This document shows, piece after piece, positions 40,370 through 48,651 of a stretch of 64,000 nucleotides of DNA. The position numbers were made by a program, and so were the translations under genes. Origin of the DNA: an uncultured Dysosmobacter sp. (GTDB lineage Bacteria; Bacillota; Clostridia; Oscillospirales; Oscillospiraceae). Positions within the stretch are counted from its first letter, which is position 1; each line of letters begins with the position of its first letter. Location of the stretch: contig NZ_CANRKH010000003.1 in assembly GCF_947631165.1 (NCBI RefSeq), forward strand, positions 91,821 to 155,820, written 5' to 3'. The notes under the pieces are model-generated. The model ran no database searches, was not told the DNA's origin, and was given only the letters and a program-made list of their open reading frames with translations.

Positions 40370-40897
40370 TCATACCTTCTTGTAGATGGCGGCCTTGCTA
40401 TACCCATGTACGCCTTTGGTCATCATCTCCAAGAAATCATCACGGGAGAAATCGGACAGCCGAAAGATTTCCTCCGGCTTCATACCCAGCTGCTTACCGA
40501 TCTCGGATACCGTTTTCCCCTCGTCAATCAGTTGCTTCACGATAGCTTTCATCGGCTCCAACAAATGGGTGCCTCTGGCCCGGTTATGGGTAATCGTGCC
40601 GTAAATATCGTCGCTCTTATCGCTATGCGCAACAATCACCACAGGCACCATGCCCTTGAGCTTCGTGTGCAAAGGCTCCCTTCCTGCTACCGTCCACCGA
40701 TGGAACCCGTCGATGATGGTATAGTCCGGACGCACCACGATTGGCAGCGTCCAGCCGTTGGTCAAAATGGATTGGGTCAACAGCTTCAGGTTATCCTCGC
40801 TGACCTTGTTAGGGTTGTAATCATTGGCTTTCAGCAGACTCCGATCTACCCACTGCAACGTGGACAACGGGGCGAATACGTCTACTACCTCAGACAT
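40370..40897 (-). CDS. ParB/Srx-superfamily protein (IbrB-like)
   Basis: 175 residues. N-terminal ParB-type nuclease-like fold: WVDRSLLKANDYNPNKVSED, PIVVRPDYTIIDGFHRWTVA (the GFHR motif replacing GxHR) and TITHNRARGTHLLEPMKAIV; then an HTH-like end (VSEIGKQLGMKPEEIFRLSD). ParB-like proteins paired with a PAPS-reductase-like partner are known as IbrB/IbrA. Overlaps the reductase gene by eight bases. Confidence 0.8.
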   Translation of the reverse strand: MSEVVDVFAPLSTLQWVDRSLLKANDYNPNKVSEDNLKLLTQSILTNGWTLPIVVRPDYTIIDGFHRWTVAGREPLHTKLKGMVPVVIVAHSDKSDDIYGTITHNRARGTHLLEPMKAIVKQLIDEGKTVSEIGKQLGMKPEEIFRLSDFSRDDFLEMMTKGVHGYSKAAIYKKV

Positions 40898-42047
40898 TTG
40901 TATTCACCTCCCGCCTCGCCGCGTTTTCACCGGCAGATTTTGCATAGGCGGAATAAACCGTGACATACAAAGCCCGAAGGGACCGCAATTTGGGATCACC
41001 GGCAATCATGGCTTCATACATCATTTTGAAATCGCGGGGCCTCATAAAATCATGGCCCTTGATGTAGAAATGCCGATACCGCTCAGCCACTCGGCGGGTC
41101 CCCTCGTTGGTGAAATACTTCTCCGGCTCCACAAAAAGCATCTGCCGGCAAAGTTCCCGATAATCCTTTGAGGATTCCCCTTCCAGCTCCGTCCGCTTTC
41201 TGGTGCTGCGCTTAAACATCTCACTGTCCCAATACAGCAGTGTCAAATAGGCGTTTGGTTCCCGCTGTTCAATGCGTTCCCACAGTTTCGGATCGGTTTC
41301 TGCGATATACCGAAGCCCCGCGATACTCTCCGCCGCAAAGAAATTACACAGCCGCAAACGGTTTTTGGAAACGCCAACCCGGTACAGGTCAATATAAGCG
41401 TCCGGGAAATCCAAGTGGTTTTCCTTGATATACAACCAAACGTCACTGTCTTTCCAATCATAAATCGGAAAAACCTTATTCTCACAGCTCAATCCGCCGG
41501 CCCTCAAATCGGCCTTAGCCAGATATTCCCGGCGTTGAACGGACTCATAGGCTCTCACGCCCACCAACTGAATCCCGTCTTTGGTGATTGCGCTGCAAAA
41601 GGTCTGGTAATTCATCTGGCCGGTATACCGCAAATGGGGATCACGGGTAATCGCAAAAGGTGGCGCATCTCGGACCCAGGTTTTCCCCGGCTCCCAAGTA
41701 ATCCAGGCTTCATCATTCTGCAGCTGATGCAGGATAGATACCTGCTTAACAGGCAGACAATACCACCGGAACTCCGCGCCCACGGAAATAAACCGCTTTC
41801 TCCACCGCAGGGCCATTTGCTCCATGCTGTCATATAGGGCTTCCTCGTCAATGAAAATCACCGTCAGCAATTTGGGGTCAATCTCGCCGCTCAGGATTTT
41901 TTCATAAACAAGGTGAGACATGCAAAGGCTATCCTTACCAGCGGAAAAGGACATATAGACCCGGACGCCGTTAGAAAAGACGTTGACAATTCTCCGCTTG
42001 GCAGCCTGCACCACATCCATCTGGCTCTCAATCGTCTTTATAGCCAT
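40890..42047 (-). CDS. PAPS-reductase-like protein (DUF3440, IbrA-like)
   Basis: 385 residues. The PP-loop ATP-pyrophosphatase motif SFSAGKDSLCMSHLVYEKIL at about 33-52 and LTVIFIDEEALYDSMEQMAL define the adenine-nucleotide alpha-hydrolase superfamily; DWKDSDVWLYIKENHLDFPD and YRVGVSKNRLRLCNFFA follow as in IbrA. Related enzymes adenylate substrates or activate sulfur (DndC). The substrate here is unknown. Overlaps flanking ParB-like genes. Confidence 0.85.
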   Translation of the reverse strand: MAIKTIESQMDVVQAAKRRIVNVFSNGVRVYMSFSAGKDSLCMSHLVYEKILSGEIDPKLLTVIFIDEEALYDSMEQMALRWRKRFISVGAEFRWYCLPVKQVSILHQLQNDEAWITWEPGKTWVRDAPPFAITRDPHLRYTGQMNYQTFCSAITKDGIQLVGVRAYESVQRREYLAKADLRAGGLSCENKVFPIYDWKDSDVWLYIKENHLDFPDAYIDLYRVGVSKNRLRLCNFFAAESIAGLRYIAETDPKLWERIEQREPNAYLTLLYWDSEMFKRSTRKRTELEGESSKDYRELCRQMLFVEPEKYFTNEGTRRVAERYRHFYIKGHDFMRPRDFKMMYEAMIAGDPKLRSLRALYVTVYSAYAKSAGENAARREVNTNV

Positions 42048-42664
42048 ATCTTTTCACCACATTTCGGGCAAATGATATAGCGTCGATCAAGCTCCACCGC
42101 GCGGTCCTCTACAGCCGCCTCTACGGGTTCCGACGGGGGCGGGGCCGGCCTGATTTCCTCTGCGTCCTGGGCAAATTCCTCGGACTTCTGCTCATAGCGG
42201 TCCGCGGCCTTTTTCATTTCCGCTTTAGAGTTTTCGTCAATGAGGCCATATCCGGCCAGAAGTTCATCCGTATCCCCCAGGTCGGCGGTCAGGGTTTTCA
42301 ACAGATCCTCGTCATAGCCGGGAACGTCCAAGTCATCCAATTCGGCAATGATTTCATCAAAGCCCTGGATATCATCAACGCCCAAAGAAAAAATGCGGTT
42401 GTCGGCCAGCATCAGCTTTTTCTTCTGCGATTCGGATAATCCGGCGGCAACATAGCAATCCGCTTCTGTCCGGCCCATTGCACACAAAGCGTCATACAGG
42501 CCATTGCCGGCCAGAATGGTCCCCGCCTCGTCAATCACAATAGGGCGGATCTGTCCGAACATCTCAATGGACCGCTTAAACTCAGTGATCTGCTTGTCGG
42601 AATGGATACGGACATTTTTAGGCGGCCGGCGAAGATCGGCCAGGGGCTTCTTAATAATCTTCAT
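42038..42664 (-). CDS. Second ParB-like protein
   Basis: 208 residues from MKIIKKPLADLRRPPKNVRI; the ATG at 42662-42664 overlaps the TGA of the membrane protein (ATGA), which fixes the start over a longer frame. GQIRPIVIDEAGTILAGNGL and KKLMLADNRIFSLGVDDIQG show the ParB/RepB fold. The C-terminal ICPKCGEKIWL is a CxxC knuckle. Probably acts with the reductase and the second ParB. Confidence 0.8.
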   Translation of the reverse strand: MKIIKKPLADLRRPPKNVRIHSDKQITEFKRSIEMFGQIRPIVIDEAGTILAGNGLYDALCAMGRTEADCYVAAGLSESQKKKLMLADNRIFSLGVDDIQGFDEIIAELDDLDVPGYDEDLLKTLTADLGDTDELLAGYGLIDENSKAEMKKAADRYEQKSEEFAQDAEEIRPAPPPSEPVEAAVEDRAVELDRRYIICPKCGEKIWL

Positions 42665-43662
42665 ACCGTCGCCGCCTTTCTGCGTTCCACAGCCCACCAA
42701 ACAAAGGCGGCTATAATCGCACCGGCCACGATATAAATTCGGATCGTGCTCATAAGCGTCCAAACGCCCATCACGCCCATGGGGATCAGCAGCTGCCACA
42801 GGGCTATGCTTGCCAAATTGACCGCCAGTCCCAGTTTCCTCCCGAACGTGATATACACGCTATACAGGAAGGATGAAAGGGTAGATACGGCCACCAGCGT
42901 AACCAGCACCGCTTTAATGACATTCAGCACCGGACTGAAATTTGTCCATGCCAGCAGGAAGGTAAAAATCAGATAGGCGCCAAACATAAATCCGCCCAGC
43001 GTAAACGCCCGGCGGATACATACTTTCTTTGTGCCGTCTGTGTTCCCTTCGTTGTAATCCAAAATCTCAAAAAAGTATGGATACAAAAATGCGCCCGGAA
43101 GCAACAGCAATCCCTTATTGACACCAACACCGATGTTGGCCGCATCCAGTCCCCAGGCCAAGGGGTTCATATTCCCCTGGGAGTGGATGATAGCGCACAC
43201 CGTCAGCACCAGCGCCACCCCATAAACGGCGCTCCAACTCATGTTATCCGTTAGGACGTTCCTCACCATTCCAAAACGAATCAACAGAACCAGGAAGAAC
43301 ACCGCCGCCATGTACGCCAGCACCATCCCAAATCGCCCGCCCAACACCGTATCCGCAAAAATGGCTTGAATACCGTTCATGCTGAGCCAAATTTGAAACA
43401 CGCACATCAGGCCGACAAGACTGTGCATAGCCTTGGTCCGAAACACGTCCCGCAGCTTGGGAATCGCGGGGGCGAAAACACCAAAAGCCACGCAAGCCAA
43501 GGTATTCCCCAGCGCCCAGATTAGGAAAGGGACAATTCCGTAATCCTGGGCCATTGTAATCCCATTCATCAGGGACCCGACACCCGCCCACGTCGCCGCA
43601 ATGCTCATGGCATAATAAGACGTGGGGTCTTCAGTAAAGCGGTCTTTCAGTTTTGAAAACAC
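42661..43662 (-). CDS. Polytopic membrane protein in the phage late operon
   Basis: 333 residues with about nine to ten hydrophobic helices (for example TWAGVGSLMNGITMAQDYGI, LVGLMCVFQIWLSMNGIQAI, GLLLLPGAFLYPYFFEILDY, VLNVIKAVLVTLVAVSTLSS). The appearance is that of a small transporter; no family is recognised with confidence. AAAGGAGG before the ATG. First gene after the late promoter and translationally coupled to the ParB/reductase genes; very unusual at this place in a phage. Confidence 0.75.
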   Translation of the reverse strand: MFSKLKDRFTEDPTSYYAMSIAATWAGVGSLMNGITMAQDYGIVPFLIWALGNTLACVAFGVFAPAIPKLRDVFRTKAMHSLVGLMCVFQIWLSMNGIQAIFADTVLGGRFGMVLAYMAAVFFLVLLIRFGMVRNVLTDNMSWSAVYGVALVLTVCAIIHSQGNMNPLAWGLDAANIGVGVNKGLLLLPGAFLYPYFFEILDYNEGNTDGTKKVCIRRAFTLGGFMFGAYLIFTFLLAWTNFSPVLNVIKAVLVTLVAVSTLSSFLYSVYITFGRKLGLAVNLASIALWQLLIPMGVMGVWTLMSTIRIYIVAGAIIAAFVWWAVERRKAATV

Positions 43663-43781
43663 ATCGTTTTCCTCCTTTATTTTTCTGCCCCTCTCCGGCG
43701 CTGTTGGCGACCAGCACCCGATCCGGACGTTAAACCGCCACGCAAAGGAGAAAACGCGGCAGCCCCAAAAAACCTCCCCTC

Positions 43782-43852
43782 AAAAAGAATGGCGGCCACC
43801 CACGGGGGCGACCGCCTGGCTTGTTAGGATTTTACACGCTAATATTATAGCA
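43782..43852 (-). promoter_or_regulatory. Late promoter followed by a terminator
   Basis: Extended -10 TGCTATAAT (43844-43852, minus strand) with a weak -35. About 20 bp after the expected start lies GGCGGTCGCCCCCGTGGGTGGCCGCC (43791-43816) with ATTCTTTTT behind it, an intrinsic terminator. This resembles antitermination-controlled late promoters. The leader 43663-43842 has no gene. Confidence 0.6.
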
Positions 43853-43892
43853 CCTGATTCTCAAAAAATCTTCCCGTTTTTTTCCCATCTTT

Positions 43893-44333
43893 TTAAGCGG
43901 TTTCGGTGACTCCGTAAAGGGCAATAGTAAAGTGCCGAAGGGCCTCGTCCCGCTTGCGATACACGGTGGATTGCTCCACGTTCAAGAGTTCACATAGGTC
44001 CTTAACGGCGCCTTTCGCCGCATGGATGTAAAAGCGGTCCAGCACTTGGCGCTCTTCCTCAGACAGAACCGCCAGCGCCTTTTCTACCGTGGCCACCCAC
44101 ATCCGGGTTTCTTTAAGACTCCGCTTCAACTCGTCTCGATGGACGATGTTGCTCAACATCATATCTTCCCGTGTGCTGGTTCCCCCGGAAACGGGTGTGC
44201 CATCCGTGACGGCGCTCCGAATACCGGTGTACTCCACCTCCAGCCGTTTAATTTCCTGCTGGATATTCGCCGGGGCCTGTTTCCTGGCCTCATAGTTCCG
44301 CAACTTGTCGATAGCCTCCCGTTTCCAGTTCAT
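43893..44333 (-). CDS. ArpU-like late transcription regulator
   Basis: 146 residues; the C-terminal sigma-region-4-like HTH (LSEEERQVLDRFYIHAAKGA, VKDLCELLNVEQSTVYRKRD) is typical of ArpU/RinA-type activators of phage late genes. N-terminal coiled region EAIDKLRNYEARKQAPANIQ. It sits just upstream of the late promoter at about 43850, and is the likely activator or antitermination factor. Confidence 0.82.
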   Translation of the reverse strand: MNWKREAIDKLRNYEARKQAPANIQQEIKRLEVEYTGIRSAVTDGTPVSGGTSTREDMMLSNIVHRDELKRSLKETRMWVATVEKALAVLSEEERQVLDRFYIHAAKGAVKDLCELLNVEQSTVYRKRDEALRHFTIALYGVTETA

Positions 44334-45700
44334 GTGCCCACCTCCCTAAATTTTTTAATCCTGGCCCGGATTGCCCGCATCATAGCCGCCTGCCCGTCCT
44401 CTTTTGCGTCCAGGGATTGCATAGCGTCCAGCTCCACCGTCCCCTCAGCCACTAGCACAATCACGCTGGTAGTGGCCGACCGCTGGCCTTGCCGATGTAA
44501 CCGGTCTATAAACTGTTCCCATAGCTCCAAATCATATATTGGCCCGAACCATACTATGATGTGCCCGCCGTCCTGAAGGTTCAACCCGTGGCCGGCTCCG
44601 GCGGGATGGGCCAGCAGCAAGGGGATCTCGCCCCGATTCCAAGCGGCTATAGTTTTACTGTCCTTCAGCTGTACCGCCTGGGGGAATCGGGCCATAATGC
44701 GATCTCGCTCATGCTGATACCGATATGCCACCAACACCGGCTCCCCGTCGGCCTCGGCCAAAATGTCCTCCAGGGCGTCCAGCTTTTCCGTATTCAGCTC
44801 ATGCGTTCGGTGATCTTCATCGTAGACGGCGCCACCTGCAATCTGCATCAGCTTTCCATTGACCGCCGCCGCACTCCCTGCGTCAATGATGGTATCCCCC
44901 AGGGATAGAATCGCGTCCCGCTCCAGGCTGTCATACTGTGCCCTGGCCTCCGGGGACAGCGCCACTAGCCGCACCGTTTTTACCAGCTCCGGCATTTTCA
45001 CATTACCCTCGGTTTCCAAGCTGACGCAGATATCAGAAATCTTTTTATAAATTTCCGCTGCCGCTCCCGGCCTGGGGGTCCACTCATAAATAACATACCC
45101 ATTCCGGTGCCCGGGGATAAAATACTGATTCCTATACTCGGTATATGTCTTTCCAAGCCGCCGGCCCTGATCCAGTAAGTACACCTGCGCCCAAAGGTCC
45201 AACAAACTCCGGGGGCGGGGCGTTCCTGTCAGTCCCCAAAGATACTTTATCAGGGGCCGCACCTTCCGCAACGCCTTAAACCGCTGGGCGCTGGGGTTGC
45301 GAAAGCTGGACAATTCATCGACTATCACCAGATCAAAGGGCCAACTCAAACCGTACAGCTTCACAAGCCAGGGGACATTTTCCCGATTGATGCAATAGAT
45401 ATCCGCTTTTCGGGCCAATGCCGCCCGGCGCTCCTTTGCGCTGCCTAACACCCGGCTCACACGCAAATGCCGCAGGTGGTCCCATTTTTCACTTTCCCGG
45501 CTCCAGGTATCTTCCGCCACCCGCAGCGGTGCGATAACCAAAACCTTTGAAACGTCAAAGCTGTCATACAAAAGTCTCTCTGCCGCTGTCAATGCGATAG
45601 ATGTTTTCCCCATGCCAGGTTTTAAGAACAGGCCAGCGGCGGGGCGCTCCAACAAGTAGTCAATGCAGAACGATTGATACTCATGCGGACTATACTTCAT
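44330..45700 (-). CDS. SNF2-type DEAD-box helicase
   Basis: 456 residues. Motif I FLKPGMGKTSIALTAAERLL, motif II DLVIVDELSSFRNPS, motif III YLWGLTGTPRP, and helicase C-terminal GHGLNLQDGGHIIVWFGPIY with DRLHRQGQRSATTSVIVLVA. A short SNF2 protein common in Siphovirus-like replication regions. Overlaps the VRR-NUC gene by four bases and may form a two-part machine with it. Confidence 0.9.
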   Translation of the reverse strand: MKYSPHEYQSFCIDYLLERPAAGLFLKPGMGKTSIALTAAERLLYDSFDVSKVLVIAPLRVAEDTWSRESEKWDHLRHLRVSRVLGSAKERRAALARKADIYCINRENVPWLVKLYGLSWPFDLVIVDELSSFRNPSAQRFKALRKVRPLIKYLWGLTGTPRPRSLLDLWAQVYLLDQGRRLGKTYTEYRNQYFIPGHRNGYVIYEWTPRPGAAAEIYKKISDICVSLETEGNVKMPELVKTVRLVALSPEARAQYDSLERDAILSLGDTIIDAGSAAAVNGKLMQIAGGAVYDEDHRTHELNTEKLDALEDILAEADGEPVLVAYRYQHERDRIMARFPQAVQLKDSKTIAAWNRGEIPLLLAHPAGAGHGLNLQDGGHIIVWFGPIYDLELWEQFIDRLHRQGQRSATTSVIVLVAEGTVELDAMQSLDAKEDGQAAMMRAIRARIKKFREVGT

Positions 45701-45969
45701 GTGATTTCCCCTACCATCAGATCTACGGCCTCTTTACTGTCTGGGACAAATACGGTAAAGCCCAGTTCCCGAAGCCGTTCATGTACATATTTCTGCCGGC
45801 GCTTTGGGGTTTTCCCACGGTCTTTTGTTTCCGCAAAATATACCCGTCCCCCCGGCAGAAGAATGAGGCGGTCTGGCACACCAGTCCAGCCGGGGCAAAC
45901 CAGCTTCAATGCCAGTCCGCCGGTCTTGCGTACTTGTTCCCGCAAGTATTCCTCTACTGCTTTTTCCAT
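45697..45969 (-). CDS. VRR-NUC domain nuclease
   Basis: 90 residues from ATG 45967-45969 with TTGGAGG six bases upstream; longer frames run into the iteron array and are not needed. CPGWTGVPDRLILLPGGRVY, FAETKDRGKTPKRRQKYVHE and LGFTVFVPDSKEAVDLM are the VRR-NUC signature (PD...ExK). Usually encoded next to the SNF2 helicase in phages; may process recombination intermediates. Confidence 0.88.
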   Translation of the reverse strand: MEKAVEEYLREQVRKTGGLALKLVCPGWTGVPDRLILLPGGRVYFAETKDRGKTPKRRQKYVHERLRELGFTVFVPDSKEAVDLMVGEIT

Positions 45970-45989
45970 AAGGACCTCCAAATTCATAG

Positions 45990-46250
45990 GTAAATACCCC
46001 GTGTGCCAAATGTGACAGATTTCTCGCGCGCGCGTATACACAGGCGCATTAAGCGCGTTAAGCGGTATTTTTCTCTTTAATCCGGATATTTCATAATAGA
46101 TACTGTCACAACTGTCACAACCGGAAAAAACCCTCTTCAAAGCCTTGCGGCTAAAGGATTTTTTGTGTGACACTGAACTGTCACACGACTGTCACAAGAG
46201 GCACAAGATTGTGACAGTTGTGACACTTGTGACAAAACCGTTATGTCACA
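45990..46250. repeat. Iteron array B (TGTCACA/TGTGACA), candidate replication origin
   Basis: About ten TGTCACA or TGTGACA heptamers immediately downstream of the VapE stop, with the same internal landmarks as array A (CGCGCGCGTATACACAGGCG, GCGCATTAAGCGCGTTAAGC, TTTCTCTTTAATCCGGATAT, TTTCATAATAGA). No gene inside. Iterons beside a primase/helicase gene suggest an origin; not proven. Confidence 0.72.
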
Positions 46251-48640
46251 CGGCGGAACCTCGTTTGCCGGCCATAGGCACCGCACCGTTGCCGCTTCGG
46301 TTCCTCTTCCCAATCCGGAAGCTGACGCAGAATCGCACTAACTTCTCCACGGTCCTGCCGGGGGAATTGGCGGGCATCTTTGCCAAAGCATTCTACCCAT
46401 ACCTCTACCGCGCAGACATAATCACGGCGTAGAGTGCCAACCGCCCGCATACTATCCTCTTCAGTGAACCAGTGTTGGCGCTGGAAGATATCTTTTTCGG
46501 CCCAATCCGCAGGCAAAAGGGTTTCCAAGAAATCCTCCACCAGCCCGCGCCGGGGATCATCCTCCACAAATTCGCGCTGCTGTTCCTCTGCGCTGGCGTT
46601 CAGTTCAGGCGGGAGTACCAGAGGTTCCCCGTCCCGATACAGCGTGACAGCCTCGGCCCACAGCTGGTCGATGGTGGATTGGGTCAAATCGCCCCATACG
46701 GTTTTTACCGGCGGCTGCTCTCCCAGGCGGACCGGCCAGAAGCGCCGGTTGCCGGTATCATCCCGGAGGAAGGCCGTGGAGTTGGTGGTGCCGATGAAGA
46801 TACACTGCCGGGGGTGGTCCTCTACCCGGCGGCCATAGGCGGCCCGGTAGCTGTCCACCTGTTTGGAGATAAAATTCTTGATGGTTTCAATCTCCAGCTT
46901 GCGCATAGCGGCCAGTTCTCCAAGCTCCACCAGCCAAAACCCCTGAATCCCTTCATACGCCTCTTTGGTCCCGATTCCCGCAAGGCTATCCGTATACCAC
47001 CCGTTGGACATTTTCGCCACCAGGGTACTCTTGCCGCGTCCCTGGGGCCCCGCCAGCACCAGCACATAATCGAATTTGCACCCAGGCTTAAAGATTCGGG
47101 CTACCGCCGCCGTGAAGGTTTTCCGGGTCACGGCGCGGGTGTAGGGCGTATCTTCCGCGCTCAGATAGTCCACTAGCAGCGTGTCCAGGCGGGGTATCCC
47201 GTCCCAAGACAGCCCTTCCAGATAATCCTTGATGGGATGAGTGGCATTGGCCTTGGCCGTTTTCATCATGCCGTCCATGATCTTTTCCTTCCCGGACAGC
47301 TTGTAATATTTTTCGAGATACCAGCGGAGCTCCCCATCATCGGAGTCGTTCCATGTAGAGCCGTTGACATGTTCCGTTACCTTGCGCCAGGGTAAATCCT
47401 GCAACGCCACAGGCCGCACCTTCAAATCGTTGTAGGCAATCGTACCTTTGAGCAGGGGATCATGCTGTAGGATAATGTACACGTTGTCAATGGTAGAGAG
47501 GACCTTCCCCTTCTTGTCCACTTCCAGATCATCGGCCCAGTTTTCATCATCCAAATCTACCGGCGCATCAAAATCAGCCTTGGCCCTGTCCAGGCGTTCC
47601 CGATTCAATAGGCGTTTCACTTCCGAATCCGCCGCAGCGAAATCCGACATAGAGAGGAATGACGGCCGGCGGCTCATAGGTGTATCCGGCTTTATGTCCT
47701 CGTCCTGTTCTCCGTACAGGTGAATACGGACCAGATCAAAGGCATTGCACAATTTTCCCGAGGCGGGATCTGTAGCGTGGTTGGAATAGGCGAACACTCC
47801 ATCATCATATAGGACCAAGCCGGCCGACGTGGACCCTTTGGCGTAGGTGTAGCGCCCAGGCATAGAGCAGGTGGTGTAGACCTCCGGCAAGAATTTCTCA
47901 ATCGCGGTGTCAATGTCATAGCACCGGCAGAAGGCGCCCACTAGCCCCGGTTTCTCTAAGGGGTTGCCCTGTTTTTTGGCCTCCCTTTTCCGGGCGGCCT
48001 CCATCCGGGAAGATGTAGGCCAATAGGAGGTATCCCGCCAGTCCGGGTATTGCCCAAGAATTTCATCGGGGTCCAGCCAGGGGCCGTCCCGGTGATCGGG
48101 GAGAAATTCTCCGTCGGCTGACGTGCTGGCATAGAACATCAACCGTGTGGGCTGATAGCTGGTATCATCAAACTGGTCAATTCCCAGGTCGTAGGCGATT
48201 TTACGGCCTATGGCCTCATATTCCTCGGCGGTCACTGGGCGGCGCAGGGGCGCGATAAAGCGGAGCCGGGGCTTTTCCGGAGTGTGCTTGTGGGTGGAGT
48301 AGACTGCTGCCGCATTGCCATAGGACAAATCGAAAAGGTCCAGCAAATCCGTTCGAGCCTGATCTGCATCCAGCGTGAGCAAAGTACGGTGTTCCAAACA
48401 GTCGGCTTTACGGCGGCCATTTTTTAACCAGCCGCCGACGAATCCGCCGACATCTTTAATGACGTCCTGTTCGTCTTTGCTTAACTTGAAATACTCCTGC
48501 AAGCGTTCTTTTGTCCTTGTGGTAGTAAGAAGCTGTGACAGAAATTCAGACCACTGCAACGTCCTGTTTTTTCCTGTTTTCGATAGTCGGGAGGTAAAAA
48601 CGGCAATATGGATTTCACCGTCATAAGTGAGTTTTGGCAT
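46241..48640 (-). CDS. VapE-family primase-helicase
   Basis: 799 residues from MPKLTYDGEIHIAVFTSRLS; start chosen for AAGGGAGGG upstream, rather than a longer frame into the polymerase gene. The N-terminal half is primase-like (LLTLDADQARTDLLDLFDLS, STHKHTPEKPRLRFIAPLRR). The C-terminal half is the VapE/D5-like ATPase (FDYVLVLAGPQGRGKSTLVA, Walker A; FIGTTNSTAFLRDDTGNRRF). Probably the replication initiator; its stop lies at the edge of the iteron array. Confidence 0.9.
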   Translation of the reverse strand: MPKLTYDGEIHIAVFTSRLSKTGKNRTLQWSEFLSQLLTTTRTKERLQEYFKLSKDEQDVIKDVGGFVGGWLKNGRRKADCLEHRTLLTLDADQARTDLLDLFDLSYGNAAAVYSTHKHTPEKPRLRFIAPLRRPVTAEEYEAIGRKIAYDLGIDQFDDTSYQPTRLMFYASTSADGEFLPDHRDGPWLDPDEILGQYPDWRDTSYWPTSSRMEAARKREAKKQGNPLEKPGLVGAFCRCYDIDTAIEKFLPEVYTTCSMPGRYTYAKGSTSAGLVLYDDGVFAYSNHATDPASGKLCNAFDLVRIHLYGEQDEDIKPDTPMSRRPSFLSMSDFAAADSEVKRLLNRERLDRAKADFDAPVDLDDENWADDLEVDKKGKVLSTIDNVYIILQHDPLLKGTIAYNDLKVRPVALQDLPWRKVTEHVNGSTWNDSDDGELRWYLEKYYKLSGKEKIMDGMMKTAKANATHPIKDYLEGLSWDGIPRLDTLLVDYLSAEDTPYTRAVTRKTFTAAVARIFKPGCKFDYVLVLAGPQGRGKSTLVAKMSNGWYTDSLAGIGTKEAYEGIQGFWLVELGELAAMRKLEIETIKNFISKQVDSYRAAYGRRVEDHPRQCIFIGTTNSTAFLRDDTGNRRFWPVRLGEQPPVKTVWGDLTQSTIDQLWAEAVTLYRDGEPLVLPPELNASAEEQQREFVEDDPRRGLVEDFLETLLPADWAEKDIFQRQHWFTEEDSMRAVGTLRRDYVCAVEVWVECFGKDARQFPRQDRGEVSAILRQLPDWEEEPKRQRCGAYGRQTRFRRVT

Positions 48641-48651
48641 AGAACCCTCCC

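Noticed and set aside
45970..46173. N-terminal extension of the VRR-NUC gene through the iteron array
   Set aside because: The extension has a Cys/Ser-rich translation of repeats, while a strong ribosome binding site precedes the internal ATG at 45969.
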